NCBI RefSeq assembly: GCF_003031675.1
Contig: NZ_PYWX01000017.1
Location: forward strand, 62,001-126,000
Length of the DNA: 64,000 bases
DNA from: Pseudomonas palleroniana
Lineage (GTDB): Bacteria; Pseudomonadota; Gammaproteobacteria; Pseudomonadales; Pseudomonadaceae
Reading direction: 5' to 3'
In this document: in pieces, positions 38,227 through 49,041 of the stretch
How the letters are laid out: every line of letters starts with the position of its first letter
How positions within the stretch are numbered: the stretch's first letter is position 1
Notes under the pieces: generated by a model
Databases searched by the model: none
What the model saw: the letters and a program-made list of their open reading frames with translations, nothing else
Told to the model about the DNA's origin: nothing
Program-made: the position numbers and the translations under genes

Positions 38227-39342
38227 ATGTCCACCGCTACCGAACGCACACCTGATCAACTGCACCCGGTCATCCCGAAAACCATGCAGGCCGTGGTCTG
38301 CCACGGCCCGGAAGACTATCGCCTGGAAACCGTCGACGTCCCGACGCCGGGCCCCGATGAAATCCTCACCAAAGTCGAGCTGTGCGGTATCTGCATGGGC
38401 GACATCAAGACCTATCGCGGCGCACCGTCGTTCTGGGGCGATGCCGAACAACCGCGCTACGTGAAACCGCCGATGATTCCCGGGCATGAGTTTGTCTGTC
38501 GTGTAGTCGCCCTGGGCCCGGGCGCGCAAAAGCGGGGTGTACAGGTCGGCGACCGGGTGATCTCCGAGCAGATCGTGCCCTGCTGGGGCTGCCGCTTCTG
38601 CAACCACGGCCAGTACTGGATGTGCCAGAAGCATGACCTCTACGGTTTCCAGAACAATGTCCAGGGTGCGATGGCCCAGTACATGATCTTCACCAAGGAG
38701 GGCATCATTCACAAAGTGCCGGAATCCATCGCCCCCGATGAAGCGATCCTGATCGAGCCGCTGGCCTGTTCGCTGCACGCCGCCGAGCGCGCCAATGTCG
38801 ACCACGACGACGTTGTGGTGGTCGCCGGCGCCGGCACGCTGGGCCTGGGCATCATCGGCGCCGTGCGCCTGCGCAATCCGAAAAGGCTCATCGTGCTGGA
38901 CATGAAGCCCGAGCGCGCCGCCCTCGCCCTGCGCCTGGGCGCCGACGAAGTCTGGAACCCGGCCGAAGTCGACGTCATGGGCAAAATCCGCGAGATCACC
39001 GATGGCTACGGCTGCGATATTTACATCGAGGCCACCGGGCACCACAAAGCGGTCAACCAGGGCCTGGCAATGCTGCGCAAACTGGGGCGCTTCGTCGAGT
39101 TCAGCGTGTTCAACGACGAGGCCACGGTCGACTGGTCGATCATCGGCGACCGCAAGGAACTCGATATCCTCGGTTCCCACCTGGGGCCTTACATGTACCC
39201 GCGCGCCATCGACTTTATTGGTAACCGCAAGATCGACATGCGCGATGTGGTGACCCATACGTTCGCACTCGCGGATTTCAAGGAGGCGTTTGCGGTGATG
39301 GAGCGTGGAGACAAGTCGCTCAAGGTTGTGCTCAAACCTTAG
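38227..39342 (+). CDS. Zinc-dependent alcohol dehydrogenase, erythritol/L-threitol dehydrogenase-like
   Basis: A 371-residue medium-chain dehydrogenase. Catalytic zinc ligands are Cys53 (ELCGICMGD) and His87-Glu88 (IPGHEF). Structural zinc Cys119, 122, 125 and 133 lie in VPCWGCRFCNHGQYWMC. The Rossmann motif is VVAGAGTLGLGIIGAVR (~198-214). The long insert EQPRYVKPPMIPG is typical of the erythritol/L-threitol dehydrogenase group (EltD). It sits between the SDR and the DhaK gene. Confidence 0.87.
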   Translation: MSTATERTPDQLHPVIPKTMQAVVCHGPEDYRLETVDVPTPGPDEILTKVELCGICMGDIKTYRGAPSFWGDAEQPRYVKPPMIPGHEFVCRVVALGPGAQKRGVQVGDRVISEQIVPCWGCRFCNHGQYWMCQKHDLYGFQNNVQGAMAQYMIFTKEGIIHKVPESIAPDEAILIEPLACSLHAAERANVDHDDVVVVAGAGTLGLGIIGAVRLRNPKRLIVLDMKPERAALALRLGADEVWNPAEVDVMGKIREITDGYGCDIYIEATGHHKAVNQGLAMLRKLGRFVEFSVFNDEATVDWSIIGDRKELDILGSHLGPYMYPRAIDFIGNRKIDMRDVVTHTFALADFKEAFAVMERGDKSLKVVLKP

Positions 39343-39394
39343 GCGCACCACGTGGGAGCAAGCCGCTCCACACTGGATTGCTGTCGTCCAACAG

Positions 39395-39402
39395 AACAAG
39401 AA
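39395..39402 (+). promoter_or_regulatory. Hfq/Crc-type CA motif before dhaK
   Basis: AACAAGAA fits AAnAAnAA and lies a few nt before AGGAAC, the likely ribosome-binding site of the DhaK gene. Confidence 0.5.
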
Positions 39403-39418
39403 CACAGGAACCCGCGTT

Positions 39419-40420
39419 ATGAATCGAGTCATCAACGATCCGGACCAAGTGGTCGAGGACATGCTGCGCGGCATCCTGGTCGCGCACCCCGAGTTGCGCC
39501 AGTACGAGACCAACCCTCGGGTCATCACCAAAGCCAGGCCCTCCGGCCAGGGCCGCGTAGGCATTGTCACCGGCGGCGGTTCAGGCCATGAACCGGCGTT
39601 TCTCGGCTATGTCGGCCCGGGCCTGGTGGACGCGGTAGCCGTCGGCGAAATTTTTTCGTCACCCACCGCCAAAAGCTTTTTCGATGCCTTCCGCGCCGCC
39701 GACCATGGCGCGGGCGTGGCCTGCCTGTACGGCAACTATGCCGGCGACAATATGAACGTGAAGCTGGCGATGAAAATGGCGGCCAGCAAAGACATGCGCA
39801 TCCGCACGGTGGTCGCCAACGATGACGTGGCCTCCGCGCCAAAGGCCGATATCGCCAAGCGCCGAGGGGTGGCTGGGGAAATTTTCATGTGGAAGGTCGG
39901 CGGTGCCGCTGCAGCCCAGCATTACGATCTGGACGGGGTCATACGGGTCGCGCAAAAAACCGTCGATCATTGCCGCTCGATCGGCATCGGCCTCACCCCC
40001 TGCACCATTGCCGCCGTCGGCAAGCCGAACTTCCAGATCCCCGACGGGCAGATGGAATTGGGCATCGGCCATCATGGCGAGCCGGGCATCGAAGTGGTCG
40101 CCATCGAACCGGCAGCCGCGATGGCTGAACGCATGCTCGCGCCAATCCTCGCCGACCGCGATTTCAGCCAGGACGACAGCGTGGTGGTATTGGTCTCAGG
40201 CCTGGGGGCCACGCCGCTGATGGAGCTGTATGTGTTCTACGCCGAAGTGGAGCGCCAGCTCAGCGCCAAGGGCTTGAAGATTCACCGTTGCTACGTCGGA
40301 AACTACTTCACCTCCCTGGAGATGATGGGCGTGACCTTGACCCTGCTCGGCCTGGACGCAGAGCTGAAAACCCTGATCGATCATCCCTGCCGTTCCATCG
40401 GCATGACCCAGGCGGAGTGA
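39419..40420 (+). CDS. dhaK: Dihydroxyacetone kinase subunit DhaK-like; candidate erythrulose kinase
   Basis: A 333-residue DhaK-type protein. The phosphate loop GGGSGHEP (52-59) and the His that covalently holds the ketose (His219 in GIGHHGEPG) are intact. With DhaL it uses ATP directly, since no DhaM/PTS subunit gene is present. In tetritol pathways such kinases phosphorylate erythrulose. It is 3 nt ahead of dhaL, implying a fixed ratio of the two subunits. Confidence 0.88.
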   Translation: MNRVINDPDQVVEDMLRGILVAHPELRQYETNPRVITKARPSGQGRVGIVTGGGSGHEPAFLGYVGPGLVDAVAVGEIFSSPTAKSFFDAFRAADHGAGVACLYGNYAGDNMNVKLAMKMAASKDMRIRTVVANDDVASAPKADIAKRRGVAGEIFMWKVGGAAAAQHYDLDGVIRVAQKTVDHCRSIGIGLTPCTIAAVGKPNFQIPDGQMELGIGHHGEPGIEVVAIEPAAAMAERMLAPILADRDFSQDDSVVVLVSGLGATPLMELYVFYAEVERQLSAKGLKIHRCYVGNYFTSLEMMGVTLTLLGLDAELKTLIDHPCRSIGMTQAE

Positions 40421-40423
40421 ACC

Positions 40424-41071
40424 ATGAGCCAGCATTTTTCCACCCACGACGGCAGCGCCATCGTTGCCGACCTGGTCAGCGTGATCGTCGCCAACCGTGA
40501 ATACTTGAGCGAAGTGGACGGCGCCATCGGCGATGGCGACCACGGCATCAACATGGCCAAAGGGTTCGCCCATTGCGGGCGCACAATCGAAGGCCGCCAA
40601 CTGACGCTGGCCGAAGCCCTGGATGAACTGACCCTGAGCCTGATGGAAGGCATCGGCGGCTCCATGGGCCCGTTGTACGGCAGCCTGTTTATCGGCATGG
40701 CCGACGAGGTACGCAGCTGTGATGACATCGACGCCGCCACCTTCGCCCACTTGCTGCGCGGCGGCTTGACCTCGCTGCAGGACATTACCGAAGCCGGCGT
40801 GGGCGACAAGTGCTTGATGGATACGCTGATCCCGGCGGTCGAAGCCTTTGAGGGCGCGCATGCCGGCGGCGCGTCCTTCCATGATGCGTTGGAGGCGATG
40901 AAAAGCGCTGCGTCACGCGGCCGCGATTCGACCAAGGACCTGGTGGCGAAAATCGGCCGCGCCAGTCGCCTGGGCGAGCGCTCCCTGGGGGTGCTGGATG
41001 CGGGCGCGGTGTCATGCTGCCTGATCCTCACGCGCCTGGCCGACTCGGTACAACCGCGACTGATTGCTTGA
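40424..41071 (+). CDS. dhaL: Dihydroxyacetone kinase subunit DhaL-like (ATP-binding)
   Basis: A 215-residue DhaL domain protein. The Mg-nucleotide ligands Asp32, Asp37 and Asp39 are in VDGAIGDGDHG, and LMEGIGGSMGPLYGSLF and the C-terminal GVGDKCLMDTLIPAV segments are characteristic. It completes the kinase with DhaK. Its last 44 nt overlap the convergent LysR gene. Confidence 0.9.
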   Translation: MSQHFSTHDGSAIVADLVSVIVANREYLSEVDGAIGDGDHGINMAKGFAHCGRTIEGRQLTLAEALDELTLSLMEGIGGSMGPLYGSLFIGMADEVRSCDDIDAATFAHLLRGGLTSLQDITEAGVGDKCLMDTLIPAVEAFEGAHAGGASFHDALEAMKSAASRGRDSTKDLVAKIGRASRLGERSLGVLDAGAVSCCLILTRLADSVQPRLIA

Positions 41072-41924
41072 TGTGCTCCAGGTAGCGCACCACCGCCGGC
41101 GCTTGCTCAAAGCGCCGGTGAATCAACGACAACCATGACGAGGCTTCGCATCCCTGAATCGTGCGGTACACCACGCCCGGCAAACTCACATGCCCCACCA
41201 TGGACGCCGGCACCACCGCCACGCCCTGCCCCAATGACACCAGCGCCACCACCGCGACCAAACCTCCCGGTTGCGGCCCCAGGCGCGGCGCATAGCCACC
41301 TTGTGCGGCCACGTGCAGGGTGCCGCTGATCTGTTCCGGCAGGATAAACGTCTCATTCTGCAAGTGTTCGCAGCCGATGGCTTTGAGCCCGAGCAACCAG
41401 GAATCCTGCGGCAGCGCGAGCACGAAGCCCTCACTGTCCAGGCGTACCGCCTCCACGCCATCGGGCAAGGTCATGGGTGAGCGGATGTAGCCGATGTCAT
41501 AGCGCCCATCCGCCACCGCATTGGCCAAGGTCGCCATCGCGCACTCGCGCACGTTCACGCTCACGTCGGGGAACGCCTGGCTGAACCCCTGCATTTGCCG
41601 TTGCAGCAAACCGCAGTACAGCGCCGAAGCCACGTAACCCAACTCGATATGCCCGATCTCCCCACGGCCGGCGCGCTGGGCATTGCGTTGGGCGAACTCG
41701 AATTGCCGCACCGTGGCCTCGGCTTCAATCAGCAAGGCGGCGCCCGCTTCGGTGAGGCTGACCTCGCGCTGCCGGCGGATGAACAAACGTGTGCCCAGGC
41801 TGTTTTCCATGTCCTGGATCTGCCGGCTCAGGGTCGGCGGCGCGATGCCTAACTGCTCGGCCGCGCGGCTGAAGTTGCGGTGCCGGGCAACGGCCAGAAA
41901 GTAACGGAAATGGCGTAGTTCCAT
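41028..41924 (-). CDS. LysR-family transcriptional regulator
   Basis: A 298-residue LysR regulator with an N-terminal winged helix (FSRAAEQLGIAPPTLSRQIQ, residues ~18-38) and an effector domain. It is divergent from an MFS exporter gene, a common layout in which the regulator controls the exporter. Its 3' end overlaps dhaL. A link to the tetritol genes is less likely, since those have a SorC regulator. Confidence 0.92.
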   Translation of the reverse strand: MELRHFRYFLAVARHRNFSRAAEQLGIAPPTLSRQIQDMENSLGTRLFIRRQREVSLTEAGAALLIEAEATVRQFEFAQRNAQRAGRGEIGHIELGYVASALYCGLLQRQMQGFSQAFPDVSVNVRECAMATLANAVADGRYDIGYIRSPMTLPDGVEAVRLDSEGFVLALPQDSWLLGLKAIGCEHLQNETFILPEQISGTLHVAAQGGYAPRLGPQPGGLVAVVALVSLGQGVAVVPASMVGHVSLPGVVYRTIQGCEASSWLSLIHRRFEQAPAVVRYLEHIKQSVAVVPSRPGA

Positions 41925-42073
41925 AGAGGATTAGCTCAAAGGTAATGAAGTGCTTCGCAGCGGCTAACAAAGACGTTAACAGCCAAGGATAAGCTCATAC
42001 CACTTCAACACTAGAGAGCCCTCGCGATGCCCGTCAATTGTCTTTTCAGGATTGCCTGCAAGGTAATTCAACC

Positions 42074-43603
42074 ATGAACCCGGCCAGCCCACGCCTGACG
42101 CTGCTGACCGCCTCCGGTGTCTGTTCGTTGATCGTGCTGGATACCAATATCGTCGCGGTGACATTGCCAAGCATCGCCCGCGACCTGGGCGCCAATTTTG
42201 CCGATATCGAATGGGTGGTCAGCGCCTATATGCTCGCCTTCGCTGCCTTGTTACTGCCGGCCGGCAGCATTGCCGATCGCTTTGGCCGCAAGAAATCGCT
42301 GATCTGGGGGTTGAGCATTTTCATCCTGGCATCCCTGGGCTGTGGTGCTGCGCCGAACGCGTTGTTGCTCGATATCGCCCGTGCCGTCAAAGGGGTCGGC
42401 GCGGCCTTGCTGTTGACCTCGGCACTGGCCTCCATCGGCCACACCTTCCACGATGAAGTGGAACGTGCCAAAGCCTGGGCGTTCTGGGGCGCCTGCATGG
42501 GCGTGGCGATGACCGCCGCGCCGACCCTGGGCGGCCTGATTACCCACTATCTGGGCTGGCGCTGGATCTTCTACCTCAACCTGCCCGTGGGCCTGATGCT
42601 GATGAGCCTGGTGCTGCGCGCAATTCCTGAATCACGCGACACCCAGTCGGCACGCCTCGACCCATGGGGCAGCCTGGCCTTCAGCGCAAGCTTGCTGTGC
42701 CTGATCTGGGGCTTGATCGAGGCCAATCGCATTGGCTGGGACAACCCGCTGACCTACGCCCGCCTGGTCGGTGGTGCGCTGTTGCTGGGTGTGTTTGTGC
42801 TCGTCGAACGCCTACAACAACGGCCCATGGTGGATTTGCAACTGTTGCGCCACCCGCGCTTTATCGGCGCACTGTTGGGAATGTTTGCCTACGCCGGTTG
42901 CGCCCAGGTGATGATGACGCTGCTGCCGTTCTACCTGCAAAACGGCTTGGGCTTTTCCGCGATTGCCTCGGGGCTGGGCATGCTGCCGTTTGCTTTGACC
43001 ATGCTCATCTGCCCCCGGATCGGCGCCCGCCTGGCTGGACGCTTTGCACCCGCGACGATGATGGCCGCCGGCTTGACCCTGGTGGGCTGCGGCAACCTGC
43101 TGAGCGCCTGGGCCGTGAACGTCGGCGGCTATCTGCCCTTCGCCCTGGCGATTGCCGTCACCGGCGCCGGTGCGGGGCTGCTCAATGGCGATACACAGAA
43201 AAACATCATGGCCTGCGTGCCACGCGACCGCGCCGGAATGGCGTCGGGCATGAGCACCACCATGCGTTTCAGCGCGATCATGCTGGCCATCGGCGTGTAT
43301 GGGGCGTTGTTAAGCAACCATAGCGAGCGGTTGCTCAGTGCGAGTCTTGACGCTCAGTGGCAGGCCCAGGTGGCGGCTATTGCATCGCGCGTCGTGGCCG
43401 GGGATATGCCGGCGGCGATGGGCTTGTTGCCGCCATCGGCACGGGCAGGCGTGCAACCGCTGGCGCAACAGGCGTTTGTGGGTGGGTTCGGCGGGGTATT
43501 GTGGGTGGCCGGATTGTTGGGGTTGCTCGGGGCGGTGGTAGTGGGGATCTTGATGCGCAAGCCCATTCCGGCAGCCACCCCATCGCCACTGCCGACCCGC
43601 TGA
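42074..43603 (+). CDS. MFS transporter, DHA2 (14-span) drug-efflux type
   Basis: A 509-residue membrane protein with about 14 hydrophobic segments. Motif A is GSIADRFGRKKSL (~63-75), motif C-like GACMGVAMTAAPTLGGLI is near residue 140, and the D1 region LDTNIVAVTLPSI is at the start. DHA2 members export drugs or metabolites by proton antiport. The start MNPASPRLT follows AAGGT; a codon 36 nt upstream is weaker. It is probably controlled by the divergent LysR protein. Confidence 0.9.
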   Translation: MNPASPRLTLLTASGVCSLIVLDTNIVAVTLPSIARDLGANFADIEWVVSAYMLAFAALLLPAGSIADRFGRKKSLIWGLSIFILASLGCGAAPNALLLDIARAVKGVGAALLLTSALASIGHTFHDEVERAKAWAFWGACMGVAMTAAPTLGGLITHYLGWRWIFYLNLPVGLMLMSLVLRAIPESRDTQSARLDPWGSLAFSASLLCLIWGLIEANRIGWDNPLTYARLVGGALLLGVFVLVERLQQRPMVDLQLLRHPRFIGALLGMFAYAGCAQVMMTLLPFYLQNGLGFSAIASGLGMLPFALTMLICPRIGARLAGRFAPATMMAAGLTLVGCGNLLSAWAVNVGGYLPFALAIAVTGAGAGLLNGDTQKNIMACVPRDRAGMASGMSTTMRFSAIMLAIGVYGALLSNHSERLLSASLDAQWQAQVAAIASRVVAGDMPAAMGLLPPSARAGVQPLAQQAFVGGFGGVLWVAGLLGLLGAVVVGILMRKPIPAATPSPLPTR

Positions 43604-43623
43604 TTTCAACAGCACACAACAAA

Positions 43624-43875
43624 TGTGTGAGGGGGCTTGCGCTAATGCCAGTCAGTTAAGAGAACCTGCCGCAACCAAACTCTGTAGTGAGCGGGCTTGC
43701 CCCGCGCTGGGTGGCGAAGCCGCCCCAACAAAGACGCCGCGGTATTTCAGCAGGACCGGGGTGCCTGGGTTTGGGGCGGCTGCGCCACCCAGCGCGGGGC
43801 AAGCCCGCTCACTACAGATGATGTTTTCTACATCACCATTTAACTGACAGGCATTAGGGCTTGCCCCCTCCCACA
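43624..43875. repeat. Outer inverted repeat pair split by a 134-bp element
   Basis: The left arm (43624-43659, with GAGGGGGCTTGCG then CTAATGCC and GTCAGTTAA) is matched in inverse by the right arm (43840-43875). The arms are 36 nt each, with few mismatches. Between them lies copy B of the 134-bp palindrome, so one repeat appears inserted into another. Confidence 0.8.
43683..43816. repeat. 134-bp palindromic repeat, copy B
   Basis: Same length as copy A at 22453-22586 but inverted. Its centre reads GACGCCGCGGTATTTCA, the complement of the centre of copy A. The ends TGTAGTGAGCGGGCTTG and CAAGCCCGCTCACTACA are identical. Two near-identical copies ~21 kb apart in opposite orientation could allow inversion of the segment between. 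Confidence 0.88.
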
Positions 43876-43909
43876 AGGGATCAGCTACAAGCTACAGGTC
43901 CAGCATCGG

Positions 43910-44935
43910 TTACCAGAACCGCTGCTGGGTCAGCCGGTTCCACCAGGTCAGCAACACGCGGTCAACCGAGCCGCTGGCGGCCAGGCCCACACGTTCCTGC
44001 AGGCTTTTACGCTCGGCATAGTGCAGGTGGAACACTTCGGCAGTCTTGGCCTTGTTCGCCAGGTATTCGTCGCTGGTCTGCAGTTCATCGACCAGTTGTT
44101 TGTCGAGGGCGGCAACCCCCAACCACACTTCGCCGGTCGCCACGTCGTCGATCGCCAGCTGTGGGCGGTAGCGTGAGACGAAGTTCTTGAACAACTGATG
44201 GGTGATGTCCAGGTCCTCCTGGAACTTCTCGCGGCCCTTCTCGGTGTTTTCGCCAAACACCGTCAAGGTGCGCTTGTACTCACCGGCCGTCAGCACTTCG
44301 AAGTCGATATCGTGCTTCTTGAGCAGGCGATTGACGTTCGGCAGTTGCGCCACCACGCCAATGGAGCCGAGGATTGCGAACGGTGCGCTGATGATCTTCT
44401 CGCCGATGCACGCCATCATATAGCCGCCGCTGGCCGCCACTTTGTCGATGCACACGGTCAACGGCACGCCCGCCTGGCGGATACGCGCCAGTTGCGATGA
44501 CGCCAGGCCATAGCTGTGCACCATGCCGCCGCCGCTTTCCAGGCGCAGCACCACTTCGTCCTTGGGCGTGGCCAGGCTCAGCAACGCGGTGATTTCATTG
44601 CGCAGGCTCTCGGTGGCAGAGGCCTTGATATCACCGTCGAAATCCAGCACGAACACCCGCGGCTTGGCCTCGGGTTTCTTCTTGCTGTTTTTCTTTTCGG
44701 TTTTGCTTTCGGCTTTGCGCAGGGCCTTGAGCTGCTCTTTGTCGAGCAGGCTCGACTCCAGGCGCTCACGCAGGCCCTTGTAGAAATCGTTGAGTTTGCT
44801 GACCTGCAATTGGCCGGCGGACTTGCGACGGCCTTTGTTGCGCAGCGCCGCGAAACTGATCAGTACCACCAGGATGGCGACCACCAGGGTGACGGTCTTT
44901 GCCAGGAAACTCGCGTATTCAGCCAGAAAATCCAT
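43910..44935 (-). CDS. sohB: Inner-membrane S49 peptidase SohB
   Basis: A 341-residue signal-peptide-peptidase-like protease. An N-terminal span (LAKTVTLVVAILVVLISFAA) is followed by a charged linker with a Lys/Glu-rich stretch (~78-92). The catalytic dyad is Ser169 in KVAASGGYMMAC and Lys221 in TAGEYKRTLTVFGENTEKG. The active site faces the periplasm in homologues. It appears to be a single gene. Confidence 0.94.
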   Translation of the reverse strand: MDFLAEYASFLAKTVTLVVAILVVLISFAALRNKGRRKSAGQLQVSKLNDFYKGLRERLESSLLDKEQLKALRKAESKTEKKNSKKKPEAKPRVFVLDFDGDIKASATESLRNEITALLSLATPKDEVVLRLESGGGMVHSYGLASSQLARIRQAGVPLTVCIDKVAASGGYMMACIGEKIISAPFAILGSIGVVAQLPNVNRLLKKHDIDFEVLTAGEYKRTLTVFGENTEKGREKFQEDLDITHQLFKNFVSRYRPQLAIDDVATGEVWLGVAALDKQLVDELQTSDEYLANKAKTAEVFHLHYAERKSLQERVGLAASGSVDRVLLTWWNRLTQQRFW

Positions 44936-45139
44936 GTCGCTCCTTATAAGGACAATTTAAATGGATGTGCGCCAGGCGCAGATGCCCCAGCATACCGGCG
45001 GCACCGCCTTCGGACCAGTGCTCAAACCGCCAGCAATGCCCCTCTAACGCGCTTTTAAAACAAGCGTATGTTTTTTCATTGACAGCTCGCGGGCATCCTC
45101 ATAACCTCGCCAGACTTTCAACGTACCGGGAAAACGGAC

Positions 45140-45850
45140 GTGGGCAGCATCTACCTGATTCGACATGGCCAAGCCTCCTTCGGTGCAGACGACTACGACG
45201 TGCTGTCGCCCGTCGGTGTGGAGCAAGCGCAAGTGCTCGGTCGCCACCTGGCCGACCTCGGCCTGGCATTCGACCGTTGCATCGCCGGCGACCTGCGTCG
45301 CCAGCAGCACACCGCCCGCGCTACCTTCGATCAGTACACGGCTCTGGGCCTCGCGGTGCCACCGCTTGAAGTCGACAGTGCCTTCAACGAGTTCGACGCC
45401 GAGGCGATCATCCGCGCCCTGCTGCCCGACCTGCTCGGCACCGAGCCCCACGCCCTGGAGATCCTGCGCAATGCTGCGCAGAACCGCAGCGAATTCCAGC
45501 GCATTTTCGCGCTGATCATCGAGCGCTGGCTGGCCGGCACCTATGACCCGCCCGGGCTGGAAAGTTGGCTGGGGTTTGTCGAGCGCGTCCAGGGTGGCCT
45601 GCAGCGCATCCTCGAGGCGGCCGACAACACCCACAAGATCGCCGTGTTTACCTCCGGCGGCACCATCACCGCCCTGCTCCACCTGATTACCCGGATGCCT
45701 GCCGCCCAGGCCTTCGAACTGAACTGGCAAATTGTTAACACCTCGCTCAACCAGCTGAAATTCCGCGGTCGCGAGGTGGCACTGGCTTCCTTCAACAGTC
45801 ATACCCACTTGCAATTGTTGAAGGCGCCGCAGCTCATCACTTTCCGATGA
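45140..45850 (+). CDS. Histidine phosphatase family protein
   Basis: A 236-residue phosphoglycerate-mutase-like protein with the RHG motif at YLIRHGQASFGADDYD (Arg8, His9) and the second catalytic region VFTSGGTITALLHLI in place of the common SHG. It starts with GTG after GGGAAAACG. The substrate is unknown; the family spans metabolite and protein phosphatases. It lies 55 nt before an SCP2 protein gene, probably in one operon. Confidence 0.86.
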   Translation: MGSIYLIRHGQASFGADDYDVLSPVGVEQAQVLGRHLADLGLAFDRCIAGDLRRQQHTARATFDQYTALGLAVPPLEVDSAFNEFDAEAIIRALLPDLLGTEPHALEILRNAAQNRSEFQRIFALIIERWLAGTYDPPGLESWLGFVERVQGGLQRILEAADNTHKIAVFTSGGTITALLHLITRMPAAQAFELNWQIVNTSLNQLKFRGREVALASFNSHTHLQLLKAPQLITFR

Positions 45851-45905
45851 ATTGCGGCCAACCGTGACCCCAAGGTCACTGGACTCACCCTAAAGGATCG
45901 AAACC

Positions 45906-46220
45906 ATGACTGACGTAGCTAAAGCCGTAGAAGCAATGAAAGCCAAATTCAACCCAGCTGCCGCCGACGGCCTGGACCTGGTCTTCGGTTTCCGTATCGA
46001 TGACACCCAGAACTTCTCGCTGGTGGTTAAAAACAACACCTGCGAACTGCTGGAAGGCGAAAACCCGGACGCCCAAGTGACCCTGGTCATGGACGGCGAG
46101 ACCATGAAAGGCATCGTCGACGGCTCCACCGACGGCATGCAGGCGTTCATGGGCGGCAAACTGCGCACTGAAGGCGACATGATGTTGGCCATGAAGCTGA
46201 GCGAACTGTTCCCAGCCTGA
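45906..46220 (+). CDS. SCP2 sterol-binding domain protein
   Basis: A 104-residue single SCP2 domain. The fold is shown by FGFRIDDTQNFSLVVKNNTC (~27-46), PDAQVTLVMDGETMKGIVDG (~54-73) and MQAFMGGKLRTEGDMMLAMK (~78-97). In bacteria these small proteins bind hydrophobic ligands such as fatty acids or ubiquinone-type lipids. It follows the histidine phosphatase gene. Confidence 0.92.
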   Translation: MTDVAKAVEAMKAKFNPAAADGLDLVFGFRIDDTQNFSLVVKNNTCELLEGENPDAQVTLVMDGETMKGIVDGSTDGMQAFMGGKLRTEGDMMLAMKLSELFPA

Positions 46221-46238
46221 GTGCACTGAAACTCCAAT

Positions 46239-46262
46239 GGTGGGAGGGGGCTTGCTCCCTCC
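46239..46262. repeat. Single REP element
   Basis: GGTGGGAGGGGGCTTGCTCC lies between the convergent SCP2 and glycosidase genes and could serve as a bidirectional 3' hairpin. Confidence 0.7.
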
Positions 46263-46267
46263 TACAT

Positions 46268-48907
<2,640 letters not shown>

Positions 48908-48992
48908 CGAGTCCTCCATCACTGACACAGTGAGGGGCAGTGTAGAGCCCCGCCGTGCCCGGATGCACATGAAGTCTCATTTTATGAGCGCC

Positions 48993-49021
48993 AAAAAAAA
49001 CGGCCGCTGATTCAGCGGCCG
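48993..49021 (-). terminator. Rho-independent terminator of the porin gene
   Basis: On the minus strand CGGCCGCTGA pairs with TCAGCGGCCG around one nt, and eight T residues follow. It lies 21 nt after the porin stop codon. This is the clearest intrinsic terminator in the window. Confidence 0.92.
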
Positions 49022-49041
49022 CTTGTTATCCCGGCGCGTTC

